Assembly: GCF_018919485.1 (NCBI RefSeq)
Contig: NZ_JAHLMU010000001.1
Span: 640,807-704,806, forward strand
From: Psychrobacter sp. TAE2020
GTDB taxonomy: Bacteria > Pseudomonadota > Gammaproteobacteria > Pseudomonadales > Moraxellaceae
Direction of reading: 5' to 3'
Length of the DNA stretch: 64,000 bases
In this document: in pieces, positions 47,603 to 57,008 of the stretch
Position numbering within the stretch: the first letter of the stretch is position 1
Layout of the letters: each line of letters opens with the position of its first letter
The notes under the pieces: model-generated
What the model was told of the DNA's origin: nothing
The model's database searches: none
What the model saw: the letters and a program-made list of their open reading frames with translations, nothing else
Translations under genes and position numbers: made by a program

Positions 47603-47982
47603 TAGTAATCCTTGTGGTCATAAACTCTAGAGCCAATATGTTCTGCGGTTAGTCATTCATTAGGGAGTGAAGTAAAAGACGATCAAATCATGACAAATGT
47701 TATTGGGATGCGGTTTAATGTAGCCTATTGATTAGCCAATGAAAAGCCTATTTAGGATACTGATAGGTTTGGCATAAGTTACAAACGCTGCAGGCTCTCT
47801 TGCAGCAACGTCATGATTATTTAGTAAACCCTCGATTTATTCTATAATCGGTCCTAAGTAAAAGAAATACAATGACCCACTACTAGGATTAAAAACTGCT
47901 AAACTAAAGGCTCAATGATTATCCCTTATCTGTGGCACCGTCCACGCTATAATCACAGCAAAATCATAAGACGCTTACGCTC
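47603..47982. other. Divergent promoter region before lipB
   Basis: 380 nt between divergent genes. No ORF or RNA motif was recognised. Confidence 0.4.
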
Positions 47983-48918
47983 ATGACCTCATCAGCCTTA
48001 CCTACCCTTTTAGCTACTGACCCCAGCATAGCTGACCTTGCTAAGACTACTAGCACTGTTAGTAATAATACGGTTGTTAGCGATATGCTTATCAGTAGAT
48101 CCTTAAGCGCTGCTGAGTACAACTCTACTCATGAAGCGATGCTGGCGCGCACTTTACAACGTATCGCCGTTAAAAAAGAGCAAGGAATACGCACTCCTGA
48201 CGAGCTATGGATTGTCGATCATAATGATGTCTATACTTTAGGACAAGCGAGTAAAAAAGAACATATCTTGCAGCACACTACTACCCCTATTATTCAAACC
48301 GATCGCGGTGGTCAAGTGACTTGGCATGGGCACGGTCAGTTGGTGATTTATTGGTTATTTGACTTGCACAGTCTGGGCTGGAGTGTGCGCCATTTAGTCT
48401 CTCATGCTGAACAGGCAATTGAAGATGTGCTTAATGACTGCTTAAAGACAACTCAGTCGAATGCTGATGTTAATACTAATGCTATTAGCGCTCATGCTCG
48501 CCGCGATGCCCCTGGGGTCTATCTATATAGTAATGCTGGCACTGATACTGATACTGATACTGATACTGATACTGATACTGATGAAGACAACACTATTATG
48601 CTCGGTAAAATCGCCTCTCTAGGCTTCAAAATCAAGCATGGCTTCAGCTATCATGGCATTGCGCTGAATATCAATTGTGATCTAGCAGCGTTTAATGCTA
48701 TCAATCCTTGTGGCTATGCTGGCATGCAAATGTTACGAATAGCTGATTTTATCAGTATAACTGATAGTATTGATGAAGCTGTTGCCAATGGTGCTAATAG
48801 GAACAGTAATGAAAGCGATAAATCATTGAGCTATGAGCAAGTGACCCAAAAGCTTATTGATAACATTGCTCAACGCCATGCCGGGCTGATCGAACTACGG
48901 GCTATTGGCACAAAATAA
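47983..48918 (+). CDS. lipB: Octanoyltransferase LipB with a Thr-Asp repeat insertion
   Basis: A 311-residue enzyme moving octanoate from acyl carrier protein to lipoyl domains. The core has ELWIVDHNDVYTLGQASKKEHIL, QTDRGGQVTWHGHGQLVIYWLFDL, then catalytic Lys in IASLGFKI and Cys in NPCGYAGMQM. Relative to the usual ~215 residues it has an N-terminal extension of ~33 residues and an insertion after GVYLYSNAG made of seven Thr-Asp pairs, placed just before the catalytic Lys strand. A second Met at residue 35 (MLISRSLSA) could be the true start; neither start has a strong ribosome site. Confidence 0.93.
   Translation: MTSSALPTLLATDPSIADLAKTTSTVSNNTVVSDMLISRSLSAAEYNSTHEAMLARTLQRIAVKKEQGIRTPDELWIVDHNDVYTLGQASKKEHILQHTTTPIIQTDRGGQVTWHGHGQLVIYWLFDLHSLGWSVRHLVSHAEQAIEDVLNDCLKTTQSNADVNTNAISAHARRDAPGVYLYSNAGTDTDTDTDTDTDTDEDNTIMLGKIASLGFKIKHGFSYHGIALNINCDLAAFNAINPCGYAGMQMLRIADFISITDSIDEAVANGANRNSNESDKSLSYEQVTQKLIDNIAQRHAGLIELRAIGTK
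48541..48582 (+). repeat. Hexanucleotide repeat (ACTGAT)x7 inside lipB
   Basis: Seven exact copies encode (Thr-Asp)7. Unit changes keep the frame, so length variation would alter loop length only. Confidence 0.95.
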
Positions 48919-49250
48919 TTTTTTAAATCAATTTTTGCTACTGATAGTAGTTAGTAACCTCTAATAACAAGCAACAGCTGATAAGGTCTGATATCTTGTT
49001 ATGGTAAGGTCTTTAAGTCCCATAAACGATAACCTGCTAATAGCTTAGTTAGCCATTGAGTCCAATTTTGCATAATATCGTGCCTGCTTTGACTTAAGCA
49101 TAACAAGAAAAAACCACTCAAACTTGCTATACTCGCACCCGATATATTAATGACCTTTGTTGTTTACTGCATTCTTACTATTCTGTGTAGTCGATGACAA
49201 AAAATAGATAACTTTATCTTCAGTAACCAATAAAAATATAGGAGCCTCTT
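48919..49250. other. Spacer between lipB and ppa
   Basis: 332 nt, AT-rich. It should hold the ppa promoter. No terminator with a good stem was seen after lipB. Confidence 0.4.
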
Positions 49251-49781
49251 ATGGCAGATTTTAATAAAATTTTGGACGCAGGTGATGTCGACGGCGGTAT
49301 TATTAATGTAGTCGTTGAGATTCCAACTGGCAGCAGCCATAAAATAGAATGGAATCGTGAGTTGGCAGTATTTGAGCTGGATCGTATTGATCCACAAATA
49401 TTTGCTAAGCCTTGTAACTATGGTTTTATTCCCCAAACTCTAGACGAAGATGGTGATGAGCTTGATGTGTTAATCATAACTGAGCAGCCATTGACTACTG
49501 GCATTTTCTTAAAAGCCAAAGTTATTGGGGTGATGAAGTTCGTTGATGATGGCGAAGTTGATGACAAAATCGTCGTTGTACCCGCTGATGATCGCAATAA
49601 TGGCAATGCTTATAACTGCTTAGAAGATTTGCCAAAACAAATCATCGAGCAAATACATTTCCACTTTAGCCACTATAAAGACCTAAAGAAAAAAGGCACT
49701 ACTGTGGTAGAGTCTTGGGGTGATGTAAGCGAAGCTAAGGAAGTGATCAAAGAGTCTATCCAACGTTGGAAAGATTTATAA
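49251..49781 (+). CDS. ppa: Inorganic pyrophosphatase, family I
   Basis: A 176-residue cytosolic enzyme hydrolysing PPi to phosphate, which drives biosynthesis. Active-site runs are VVEIPTGSSHKIEWNRE, FIPQTLDEDGDELDVLIIT (metal-binding Asp cluster) and VVPADDRN. It matches the E. coli length of 176. A strong GGAGCC ribosome site precedes the ATG. A terminator follows. Confidence 0.97.
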   Translation: MADFNKILDAGDVDGGIINVVVEIPTGSSHKIEWNRELAVFELDRIDPQIFAKPCNYGFIPQTLDEDGDELDVLIITEQPLTTGIFLKAKVIGVMKFVDDGEVDDKIVVVPADDRNNGNAYNCLEDLPKQIIEQIHFHFSHYKDLKKKGTTVVESWGDVSEAKEVIKESIQRWKDL

Positions 49782-49872
49782 GACGCTACTTACTAAGATC
49801 AATAGAAGTACTAGCGAGTTAGTCAAAGATCCGGCTAGTAAAATATTTGGTTAGTAAGAGATCAGTATTATC

Positions 49873-49907
49873 AAAACCGCAGTCATATAAATGAGTGCGG
49901 TTTTTTT
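49873..49907 (+). terminator. Rho-independent terminator of ppa
   Basis: AAACCGCA pairs with TGCGGTTT, extended by TCAT/ATGA nearer the loop, followed by a T-run. Confidence 0.88.
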
Positions 49908-50020
49908 ACGTTCATTTTTTAATTATAAAATTGCTATAATATAAATATACTTATGGCTCCACTCTATATATCGCACTAAAGCTGTTCATTAATAACCGCT
50001 TGTTATCAATAAGGATTTTT

Positions 50021-50488
50021 ATGTTCGACTCCGACTCTAGCGCCAAACCAGTGAACGCTAAACTGCCTCGTGCGGTCATTATGATGATCGAAAAAAACAA
50101 TCTAGTGATGGCGATAAAAACTTTAGCAGCAGAAGAAAAAATAAGCATGGAGGAGGCAAAAGCTCGTATCGATGCTTATGAAACTAAGCTGAAGGTCAAA
50201 CAACAACAGAAACTAACCATCATCGCCAATAAACAAGGCATACCTAGCAGCGCTCTTAGCTTCGATACAGAGCAAGTTAAAGATGAGTTTGAGCCGCTAT
50301 CTAAAGATCGTGTCAAGACCACGCCAAGCCAACAGGGCTTTAAAAGTCTGCAAGCTGGGCTCGATAGTCAGCTCAACAATTTAGGTTATAAAAAACCTTT
50401 ACTACCTCATTGGGCTAAGCGTCTGCTGGTTATTAGCATCGTCATGCTAGGAATTTTTTGGATTCTATGGCGGATTTTTGTTCAGTAG
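50021..50488 (+). CDS. Tail-anchored hypothetical protein
   Basis: A 155-residue protein with one membrane segment at the extreme C-terminus (RLLVISIVMLGIFWILWRIF), so it is probably tail-anchored with a cytoplasmic N-terminal part. That part is helical and charged: PRAVIMMIEKNNLVMAIKTLAAEEKISMEEAKARIDAYETKLKVKQQQK. The first helix pair resembles short proteobacterial motifs that package hydrophobic helices, but no named family was recognised. I chose ATG 50021 because AAGGA lies 8 nt upstream. Single gene. Confidence 0.78.
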   Translation: MFDSDSSAKPVNAKLPRAVIMMIEKNNLVMAIKTLAAEEKISMEEAKARIDAYETKLKVKQQQKLTIIANKQGIPSSALSFDTEQVKDEFEPLSKDRVKTTPSQQGFKSLQAGLDSQLNNLGYKKPLLPHWAKRLLVISIVMLGIFWILWRIFVQ

Positions 50489-50542
50489 CCTCATTCACAA
50501 CAGTGACGAACTGGACTGGATTTAGGATAAAATGCTGCTAAC

Positions 50543-50572
50543 AAAAAAAGGATGCCAAAGCATCCTTTTTTA
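50543..50572. terminator. Bidirectional terminator
   Basis: AAAAAAAGGATG pairs with CATCCTTTTTT around CCAAAG, between convergent genes. Confidence 0.9.
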
Positions 50573-50601
50573 TGACCATAGCGCTAGTGATAGCCGAGTA
50601 T

Positions 50602-51489
50602 TTAGTGATGTTCACCTGGTAATATTTTGGCAAAAGCACGCTGGGCTAGATTGGGTTTAATACCGGTAATCTGCGCTGCTGATGAGCTTGGAAAAATGCG
50701 ATAGCCGATAGACTGTACACTGACATTGAATGCTGGAATTAGCGAATAAGTAGCCGAGGCAAATTTGCCCATACTACTAGCTATGCTGTGCGGTTGATCA
50801 ACGATTGCTTGAGCTACCATTAATGCTGCTTCGTCAGGCATAAGCGCCGGCATATAACGATACAGTTTAGTAGGGGCAATCATCGGGGTACGCACCAACG
50901 GCATGAAGATATTAGTCACTTTAATATTATGACCTTTCACTTCAGCAGCTAAGCAACGGCTAAAGGCATCCAGCGCGGCTTTTGAGGCCACATAAGCTGA
51001 AAACCTTGGGCTGTTTGCTAATACCCCAATGGAGGAAATATTGACGATTTGACCCGATTGTCTAGCGATCATAGTCGGCAAAAAGCCAAGAATCGTTTTG
51101 ACTGCGCCAAAATAGTTAATTTCCATAGTCCGCTCAAAATCATGAAAACGGCTGAAAGATTCATGGACTGAACGACGGATTGAACGTCCGGCATTATTAA
51201 CTAACACATCGATATGATCGAAGTCTGCTATTATTTTATTAGTGGTGGTTTCGATGTCATCCATATCAGTTAAGTCGCAAGGATAGAAGCTGGCTTTGCC
51301 ACCAAGCTCCTCGATAGCCTCTGTGACGGCTTTTAATTTTTCTTCAGTACGTGCCAATAAGATAACGTGCGCGCCACATTCGCTAAGTAAAAAAGCGGTA
51401 CGCTCGCCGATACCACTTGAAGCCCCAGTGATGAGAATAACTTTGTCTTTTACCGCTTTAGTGATTGCTGCTTTTGAAGGAGTAGCCAT
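50602..51489 (-). CDS. SDR family NAD(P)-dependent oxidoreductase
   Basis: A 295-residue classical short-chain dehydrogenase. The cofactor loop is ITGASSGIGE (~20-29), followed by LVNNAGRSIRR, VNISSIGV with the catalytic Ser, and YVASK with the catalytic Tyr and Lys. The C-terminal ~60 residues form an extra part (SSMGKFASATYSLIPAFNVSVQSIGYRIFPSSSAAQI) seen in SDRs next to acyl-CoA reductase domains, so a fatty acyl or lipid substrate is possible. Single gene; the ATG follows AAAGGGAA. Confidence 0.9.
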   Translation of the reverse strand: MATPSKAAITKAVKDKVILITGASSGIGERTAFLLSECGAHVILLARTEEKLKAVTEAIEELGGKASFYPCDLTDMDDIETTTNKIIADFDHIDVLVNNAGRSIRRSVHESFSRFHDFERTMEINYFGAVKTILGFLPTMIARQSGQIVNISSIGVLANSPRFSAYVASKAALDAFSRCLAAEVKGHNIKVTNIFMPLVRTPMIAPTKLYRYMPALMPDEAALMVAQAIVDQPHSIASSMGKFASATYSLIPAFNVSVQSIGYRIFPSSSAAQITGIKPNLAQRAFAKILPGEHH

Positions 51490-51675
51490 AAAAATTCCCT
51501 TTTAATTATTCAAGTTCCATGAATGTTTAATATCAGTATAGCAACAATACATCGTACCTATCTAGCAGAAGCACTAGATGACTAGAACTTGCTACTTGAC
51601 TGTAACCTCAGACTACTACAAAGCTAAGAGCATATATTATCACTATCACAAAATGAGGGTTAGTCTATTATGCCG

Positions 51676-52734
51676 TTATTCATAAGCCGTCAAAAAGGTC
51701 TCAACGGCTCTAAACTGTCCAGCCGTACTCTCCTCGCTATACATCGCTTGTCGAAAAGCATTAGAGTTAGGAATACCAGTGGTATACCAAGCTATATGCT
51801 TGCGAGCGATGCGACAGCCGGAGTATTCACCATAAAACTCATAGAGCTGTTGTAAATGAGCTAAGACGATTTGTTTGATTTCACTAACCGTTGGTGCAGC
51901 TAAGCTCTCACCAGTGCGCAAGTAGTGCTCGATATCGCGAAATATCCACGGTTGGCCTTGTGCCGCACGCCCGATCATTACTGCATCACAACCCGTCAAC
52001 TCATAAACACGTTGGGCTTTTTGCGCGCTATCGATATCACCATTAGCAATTACTGGGATACTGATACTTTCTTTAACCTCACGGATCAAATCGTAACGCG
52101 CCTCGCCGTTATACATATCTTCACGAGTACGTCCATGAATAGCGATAGCAGCGATACCTGCTTGCTCAGCACGACGCGCCACTCGTAAGATATTCTCACG
52201 ACCATTCTCATACCCTAAACGAGTCTTTAGCGTTACTGGGGCATTGACAGCATTGACGGCCGTATCGAGCAATCTAGCTACTAAGTCTTCATCCTGCAAC
52301 AGTGCTGAGCCTGCCAGCTTACGACAAACTTTTTTGGCTGGACAGCCCATATTTATATCAATAATCTGCGCCCCATTATCGATTTGATAACGAGCAGCTT
52401 CGGCCAGTTTATCGGGCTCAGCTCCTGCTATTTGCGCTGATATTGGCGCAATCTCACCATCGAAATTGGCACGATAAAGCGACTTTTTGCGTGCATAAAG
52501 AGCAGTATCGGCGATAATCATTTCACTGACTGCATGACCCGCACCAAATGATTTGCACAATTTACGAAAAGGATTATCAGTGACCCCAGCCATCGGAGCC
52601 ACCATTAAACGGTTTTCGATAGTCAGGCCACCTATAATTAATGGCTGCAATAAGGGATGCTGAGGGTTATTCATTGCTGGGGAAGCGGCAGCATTAGCCC
52701 TAATTTCCCGACTCACTAAAGTATCTATAGACAT
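51676..52734 (-). CDS. dusB: tRNA-dihydrouridine synthase B
   Basis: A 352-residue FMN enzyme reducing uridines in the tRNA D-loop. It has LMVAPMAGVTDNPFRKLC at the start of the barrel, IDINMGCPAKKVCRKLAGSALL with the catalytic Cys, IHGRTREDMYNGEA, PVIANGDIDS and VMIGRAAQGQPWIF. The C-terminal helical domain (GCRIARKHIAWYTTG) is the DusB type. No fis gene follows, unlike in enterobacteria. Normal length, plus an N-terminal extension of ~20 residues. Confidence 0.95.
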   Translation of the reverse strand: MSIDTLVSREIRANAAASPAMNNPQHPLLQPLIIGGLTIENRLMVAPMAGVTDNPFRKLCKSFGAGHAVSEMIIADTALYARKKSLYRANFDGEIAPISAQIAGAEPDKLAEAARYQIDNGAQIIDINMGCPAKKVCRKLAGSALLQDEDLVARLLDTAVNAVNAPVTLKTRLGYENGRENILRVARRAEQAGIAAIAIHGRTREDMYNGEARYDLIREVKESISIPVIANGDIDSAQKAQRVYELTGCDAVMIGRAAQGQPWIFRDIEHYLRTGESLAAPTVSEIKQIVLAHLQQLYEFYGEYSGCRIARKHIAWYTTGIPNSNAFRQAMYSEESTAGQFRAVETFLTAYE

Positions 52735-52877
52735 AAATAACCGCTTGCATCCTGATGAAAATCAAGCCGTTATTTTAAGCGTTATTACTGTTATTGCAAG
52801 GTATTAACCTCAGCAACTTAGATAAACTACTATTCAGCATCAATAACTAACCAGCCTCAATGAGCTAATATAAGAAG

Positions 52878-54920
52878 TTATTTATCAAAAACACTGCCTC
52901 GTTCTACAGTGATATCATCATCGTGAACTTGCATCCGCCATGGCAGACTGTTAGGAGATTCATTCAAAAAGTGTAAATACTTTTCGAACTGGTCAATGAT
53001 ATCATTAATAACAGACTCTGCTTGATAGCCATACAAATCGTAAGTTTGTGCGCCCCGACGTAGATACACTTGCGCCCGATAAAAGTGCTTTTGCGACAAG
53101 TCACTTTTGGTATCTTTTGCATAGTAGTTAGGCTGGTCACGATGTGATAAGCGCACTTCATACCAGAACTCTACATCATCACCGCGCTGTAGCTCTAGTA
53201 CCGCTCGATTATTGGTATCATCATAATTGACTTCAGGTAGCCACCCCGTTTCGGCAAACTTCTCGGCCACCTCTGTCATTGCTGATATTACCGTGCCTTG
53301 AATATAGCTCAATACTTCCTCACGGCTTGGCTGTTCAGTAATGTAATCGATACGTTCACGCCATGAGTCCAGTTTCAGCAAGTGCGGTGGCAGATGGTTG
53401 TCATTCGCTAAACTCTGATTGCGATGACCCTCAATACGTAGTGCCCGCCACATCCCAAACATAGCTATTAAGATGATAATAGTGAATGGTAGCGCACTGA
53501 CGATAGCCGCTGTCTGTAGTGCTTTGAGGCCACCTGCAAGTAAAAGTACCGCAGCAACAATACCTAATGTTACCACCCAAAACGTTCGCTGCCATGCAGG
53601 GGTATCACTTCGGCCTCCTGCTGCTAGTGAATCGATCACTAATGAGCCTGAGTCAGATGAAGTGATAAAAAAGGTCATGATAAGCACTACGGCTAGCGCA
53701 GATACTACTTGGGTAAAGGGTAGATTCTCTAGTAGTTTGAATAAGGCAATCGCTTGGTTATTCTGTACTTCGGTAATTAAGGAATCATAGCCTTGAACCA
53801 TAATCATATTGAGCGCTGTATCACCAAATACTGCAAACCAAAAGAAGGTGAATAAAGTTGGTACTAACATCACCCCAGCGATAAACTCACGAATAGTACG
53901 ACCGCGGCTGATTTTGGCGATGAATATACCTACGAATGGCGACCATGAAATCGTCCATGCAAAGATAAATAACGTCCAACTAGTGATCCAATCACCTTGC
54001 TGATAGGCCTGCAAGCTAAAAGTACGCTCAACAATATTACCAAGATAACCGCCAGTATTTTCCATAAAAGCATTTAAGATAAATATTGTCGGACCAACGA
54101 TAAACACAAAAGCCATTAATGCTGTTGCCAGTGCCATATTGATAAGCGACAGCCTTTTCACCCCTTTATCCATTCCTGCCAGTACCGATATTAGTGCCAG
54201 TCCGGTAATAACTGCAATCGCAATAACTTGTACTGTAGTATTTACTGGGATACTTGGTAATAGATAATTTAGACCCGTATTGATCTGCGAGACTGAAATA
54301 CCCAGACTAGTTGCTAAACCAAATAAAGTACCCAAAATCGCGAATACATCGACGGTATGACCTATGGGACCATAGATTTTGTCGCCAATGAGTGGATAGA
54401 GTGTTGAGCGCATCGATAAGGGCAGACCATGACGAAAAGCAAAATAAGCTAAGCTCAAGGCTACTACCCCATTGATTGCCCAGATATGAAAGCCCCAATG
54501 AAAATATGCAATTTGCATCGCCTCTTTAGCCGCAGCAATAGTCTCAGGCTCTGAGAGAGGTGGCAGCGCAAAATGAGTCACTGGCTCCGCCACCCCATAG
54601 AATAGTAACGCTATGCCATAGCCTGCCGAAAACAACATGGCAAACCATTCGATAAAGTTATATTGCGCATCGCCATGATCAGGCCCAAGCTTGATATTGC
54701 CATAAGGAGAAAAAGCTAAGGTTACAATAAATATCAAAAATAGCGCCGTTGCCAGCATATAAAACCAACCGAAAGTCTCAGTGGTAAATTCAAGCACTTG
54801 CTGAAACAGTCCGCTAGCGGCTTCTGGGCTAACTGAGGTGCCAATCACTAATAAAATCATTACCACTGCTGTGGGTATGAATACAGGCATTAGAATAGTC
54901 GAGCGAAGCTTGTTACTCAT
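52878..54920 (-). CDS. BCCT family transporter, BetT-like
   Basis: A 680-residue choline/betaine/carnitine transporter with 12 membrane segments. The Trp-rich signature FIFAWTISWSPFVGIFIAKISRGRT and the GxGx-like Gly motif in TLFGLATSLGISVSQIN are clear, as is FITSSDSGSLVIDSLAAGG. A hydrophilic C-terminal region of ~170 residues (DSWRERIDYITEQPS onward, ending VERGSVFDK) matches the BetT branch, where it regulates osmotic activation. No betA, betB or betI gene is nearby. Together with the ABC system at 42808-45707 it gives two routes for osmoprotectant uptake. Confidence 0.93.
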   Translation of the reverse strand: MSNKLRSTILMPVFIPTAVVMILLVIGTSVSPEAASGLFQQVLEFTTETFGWFYMLATALFLIFIVTLAFSPYGNIKLGPDHGDAQYNFIEWFAMLFSAGYGIALLFYGVAEPVTHFALPPLSEPETIAAAKEAMQIAYFHWGFHIWAINGVVALSLAYFAFRHGLPLSMRSTLYPLIGDKIYGPIGHTVDVFAILGTLFGLATSLGISVSQINTGLNYLLPSIPVNTTVQVIAIAVITGLALISVLAGMDKGVKRLSLINMALATALMAFVFIVGPTIFILNAFMENTGGYLGNIVERTFSLQAYQQGDWITSWTLFIFAWTISWSPFVGIFIAKISRGRTIREFIAGVMLVPTLFTFFWFAVFGDTALNMIMVQGYDSLITEVQNNQAIALFKLLENLPFTQVVSALAVVLIMTFFITSSDSGSLVIDSLAAGGRSDTPAWQRTFWVVTLGIVAAVLLLAGGLKALQTAAIVSALPFTIIILIAMFGMWRALRIEGHRNQSLANDNHLPPHLLKLDSWRERIDYITEQPSREEVLSYIQGTVISAMTEVAEKFAETGWLPEVNYDDTNNRAVLELQRGDDVEFWYEVRLSHRDQPNYYAKDTKSDLSQKHFYRAQVYLRRGAQTYDLYGYQAESVINDIIDQFEKYLHFLNESPNSLPWRMQVHDDDITVERGSVFDK

Positions 54921-55049
54921 AAAACGGTCTCGTAAAACAGACTTTTGAAGTGGACGTTCGGAATGGATCTTTAATATAAGTCTCTATAACCTTAAGAGAC
55001 TTGCTAAAAACTAATGACTGGTAACAATAGTCTTTAGTTATAGCGAGCA

Positions 55050-55077
55050 ATAAAAAGGGCGACTTATTGGCCGCCCT
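55050..55077 (-). terminator. Terminator downstream of the HIT gene
   Basis: On the minus strand AGGGCG pairs with CGCCCT around a 10-nt loop, followed by TTTTATT. Confidence 0.6.
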
Positions 55078-55197
55078 CTGTATATCTTAGAAACCCTAGG
55101 GCATTTAAGGCTAGGCATTTAACACTAAAATTTGTAAAAAATCAAATAAATAGCAATAAAATCAAAGCTTAGTCAGCACTTTCTCACTTGGTAATTA

Positions 55198-55638
55198 TTA
55201 CTCAGCAATGGCAGCTGCAAGCTTCTTAGCGATCTTAGCAAGCTCTACATGGTCTGCCGGTTTAGTGGCATGACGCCCTAATTCGTGAATGCTGCTCGGA
55301 ATAAGGTGTACGTGATAATGAAATACCGTCTGCCCTGCTTGCGCGCCATTTAACTGCATTTGAATAATACCTTCACGCTCAAACACTTGACGTTGCGCTT
55401 GCATTACCTTTTTAGAAGTCATCAATACTGCTGCTGCATACTCAGGTTCAAGATCAGACAAATCAACTGCTTTTTGCTTAGGAATGACCAATACGTGACC
55501 TAATGCTTGCGGCATGATATCCATAAAGGCGAGGGCTTTATCGTCTTCATATACCTTATGGCAAGGGATATCACCATTAAGCATCTTGGCAAAGATGTTA
55601 TTGTCGTCATAAGCATTTTGCACTTTAGCCTGACTCAT
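55198..55638 (-). CDS. HIT family protein (HinT-like nucleotide hydrolase)
   Basis: A 146-residue histidine-triad protein with HYHVHLIP as the active-site triad, and the N-terminal NIFAKMLNGDIPCHKVYEDDKALAFMDIMPQALGHVLVIPK. These proteins hydrolyse nucleoside phosphoramidates or similar bonds. A strong AAAGGAG ribosome site lies 6 nt before the ATG. Its C-terminal helix is longer than in HinT, as in the branch often labelled HIT family protein. Single gene. Confidence 0.93.
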   Translation of the reverse strand: MSQAKVQNAYDDNNIFAKMLNGDIPCHKVYEDDKALAFMDIMPQALGHVLVIPKQKAVDLSDLEPEYAAAVLMTSKKVMQAQRQVFEREGIIQMQLNGAQAGQTVFHYHVHLIPSSIHELGRHATKPADHVELAKIAKKLAAAIAE

Positions 55639-56057
55639 TGTTTTACTCCTTTAGTGAATATTCTGGTTAAGATGAGAGTTTACATTCTACGATATAGTGA
55701 AGCAAAGGCAGATCGAGTACAAGTTATCGTCCAAACATAATTAGCCAGTCCTAAATGAGAGAAACACCATAAGGCACTACTAGGATTAATTTTTCTTGCT
55801 CGCTGTGTTTGAGTAGACAGAGGCTGCCAATCTCAGTAGCACGCTCCTGTTTTAAACACAAATCGCCTATGTCAGTGCCGATTAAGCGCTTATTGAAGAA
55901 ACCAAATTTTATTTTTATAATGAACGCTTATACTTTACCGCTAGAACATCAAAGCTCAATAAACTATAGCTTTGCCGAGCAAAAAACACTAAACTCTTGG
56001 CGAGATCGAAGACAAAAAATGTTATATTAGTAGCCTACCATTTATAATAGCAAGCTT
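55639..56057. other. 419-nt spacer
   Basis: Between the divergent HIT gene and the next plus-strand gene. A 73-codon ORF at 55809 is present, but it lacks a ribosome site and its composition is not protein-like. Nothing else was recognised. Confidence 0.4.
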
Positions 56058-56819
56058 ATGGATTTGACTACTTTGCCAACTCAATCATCAGATTATACTG
56101 ACGCTTCTACAACTAATGCTATTGCTGGCAGTAGCACTCATGATGAGACATTGCAGGCTACTATAGAGGATAGCCCAGCTATATCTCTTAGCCCTAATAC
56201 TATGGTTTTGGCTGAAGTCTTGAGCGATGAAACCCTCAACTGGCGTATTCATAACTGTAAAATCAGTGAAAAGACGGTCACTCAAGACTTACCAATGCTA
56301 TTTTTATACCATTATGATAGCCTAGATGAAAGTGTTAAACAGGCTTATCCGCTAACACCTTCCTTACTTGCCAAGTTCAATACCCCAATGACTGCCAGTG
56401 AGGCAGCAACTTTTATTGGTATTGATAGCAAGTTAATAGCTAGCCCTTGGCAGGTAAAAGTTATTGGCTCATTAGTGGTATTTAGTGAAGCGTTACAACT
56501 GGCAGTGCGTCTGCATTGGACTAATACTGGCAAAACGACTGAACAGCTTTATACCAAAGACGCCGCTGAGGCACTAATCGCTGCCTTTAAAGAATGGCAG
56601 TTCTTTGGTCGTATTGATGTACTGTATAAAAACCAACAGCAGACCTTAGTCAGCATTGACGAGCACAACACCAGTGATCAGCCACTTCTGACTTTCAGTC
56701 CCAGTACTGAGTATCACTACTTGCCAGCAAGCCACGCCTTGACCATTATCGCTAAATTAGAAGCGGATAAAGTGCAACTACCTTGGTTTGAATCAGCAAT
56801 TCTAGAGCGGCTTGGGTAG
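56058..56819 (+). CDS. Hypothetical protein, function unknown
   Basis: A 253-residue soluble protein. The first ~50 residues are Thr/Ser-rich and probably disordered (STHDETLQATIEDSPAISL). The rest looks folded, with mixed helices and strands: VLAEVLSDETLNWRIHNCKISEKTV, then a helical MTASEAATFIGIDSKLIASPWQVKVIG and strands SLVVFSEALQLAVRLHW. No catalytic motif, signal peptide or membrane segment is visible. The ATG (56058) has AGCAAGC only. The gene sits before ilvD but 189 nt away, so coupling is doubtful. I do not recognise a family. Confidence 0.75.
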   Translation: MDLTTLPTQSSDYTDASTTNAIAGSSTHDETLQATIEDSPAISLSPNTMVLAEVLSDETLNWRIHNCKISEKTVTQDLPMLFLYHYDSLDESVKQAYPLTPSLLAKFNTPMTASEAATFIGIDSKLIASPWQVKVIGSLVVFSEALQLAVRLHWTNTGKTTEQLYTKDAAEALIAAFKEWQFFGRIDVLYKNQQQTLVSIDEHNTSDQPLLTFSPSTEYHYLPASHALTIIAKLEADKVQLPWFESAILERLG

Positions 56820-57008
56820 CACTTTGTGCCTATTTTTTGATATTATCTGCGCATTATTTTTAGCTACCTTCCAGTTACCTATAGCTAATGGTATGGTAGC
56901 AACCTAGTATTATTCACTAGTACTCACTGTTGATAAAAAGCACACTATTATTATCCCACCTACTACTGCACACTTTAATAAATCTCGACTAATTGTAAGG
57001 ACTATCGC

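Noticed and set aside
48541..48582. A CRISPR-like or tandem array
   Set aside because: The repeat is six nucleotides, has no spacers and lies in the lipB reading frame.
55809..56030. A 73-residue protein between the HIT gene and the hypothetical gene
   Set aside because: No ribosome site, and the residue composition is not protein-like; it runs through the probable promoter region of the next gene.
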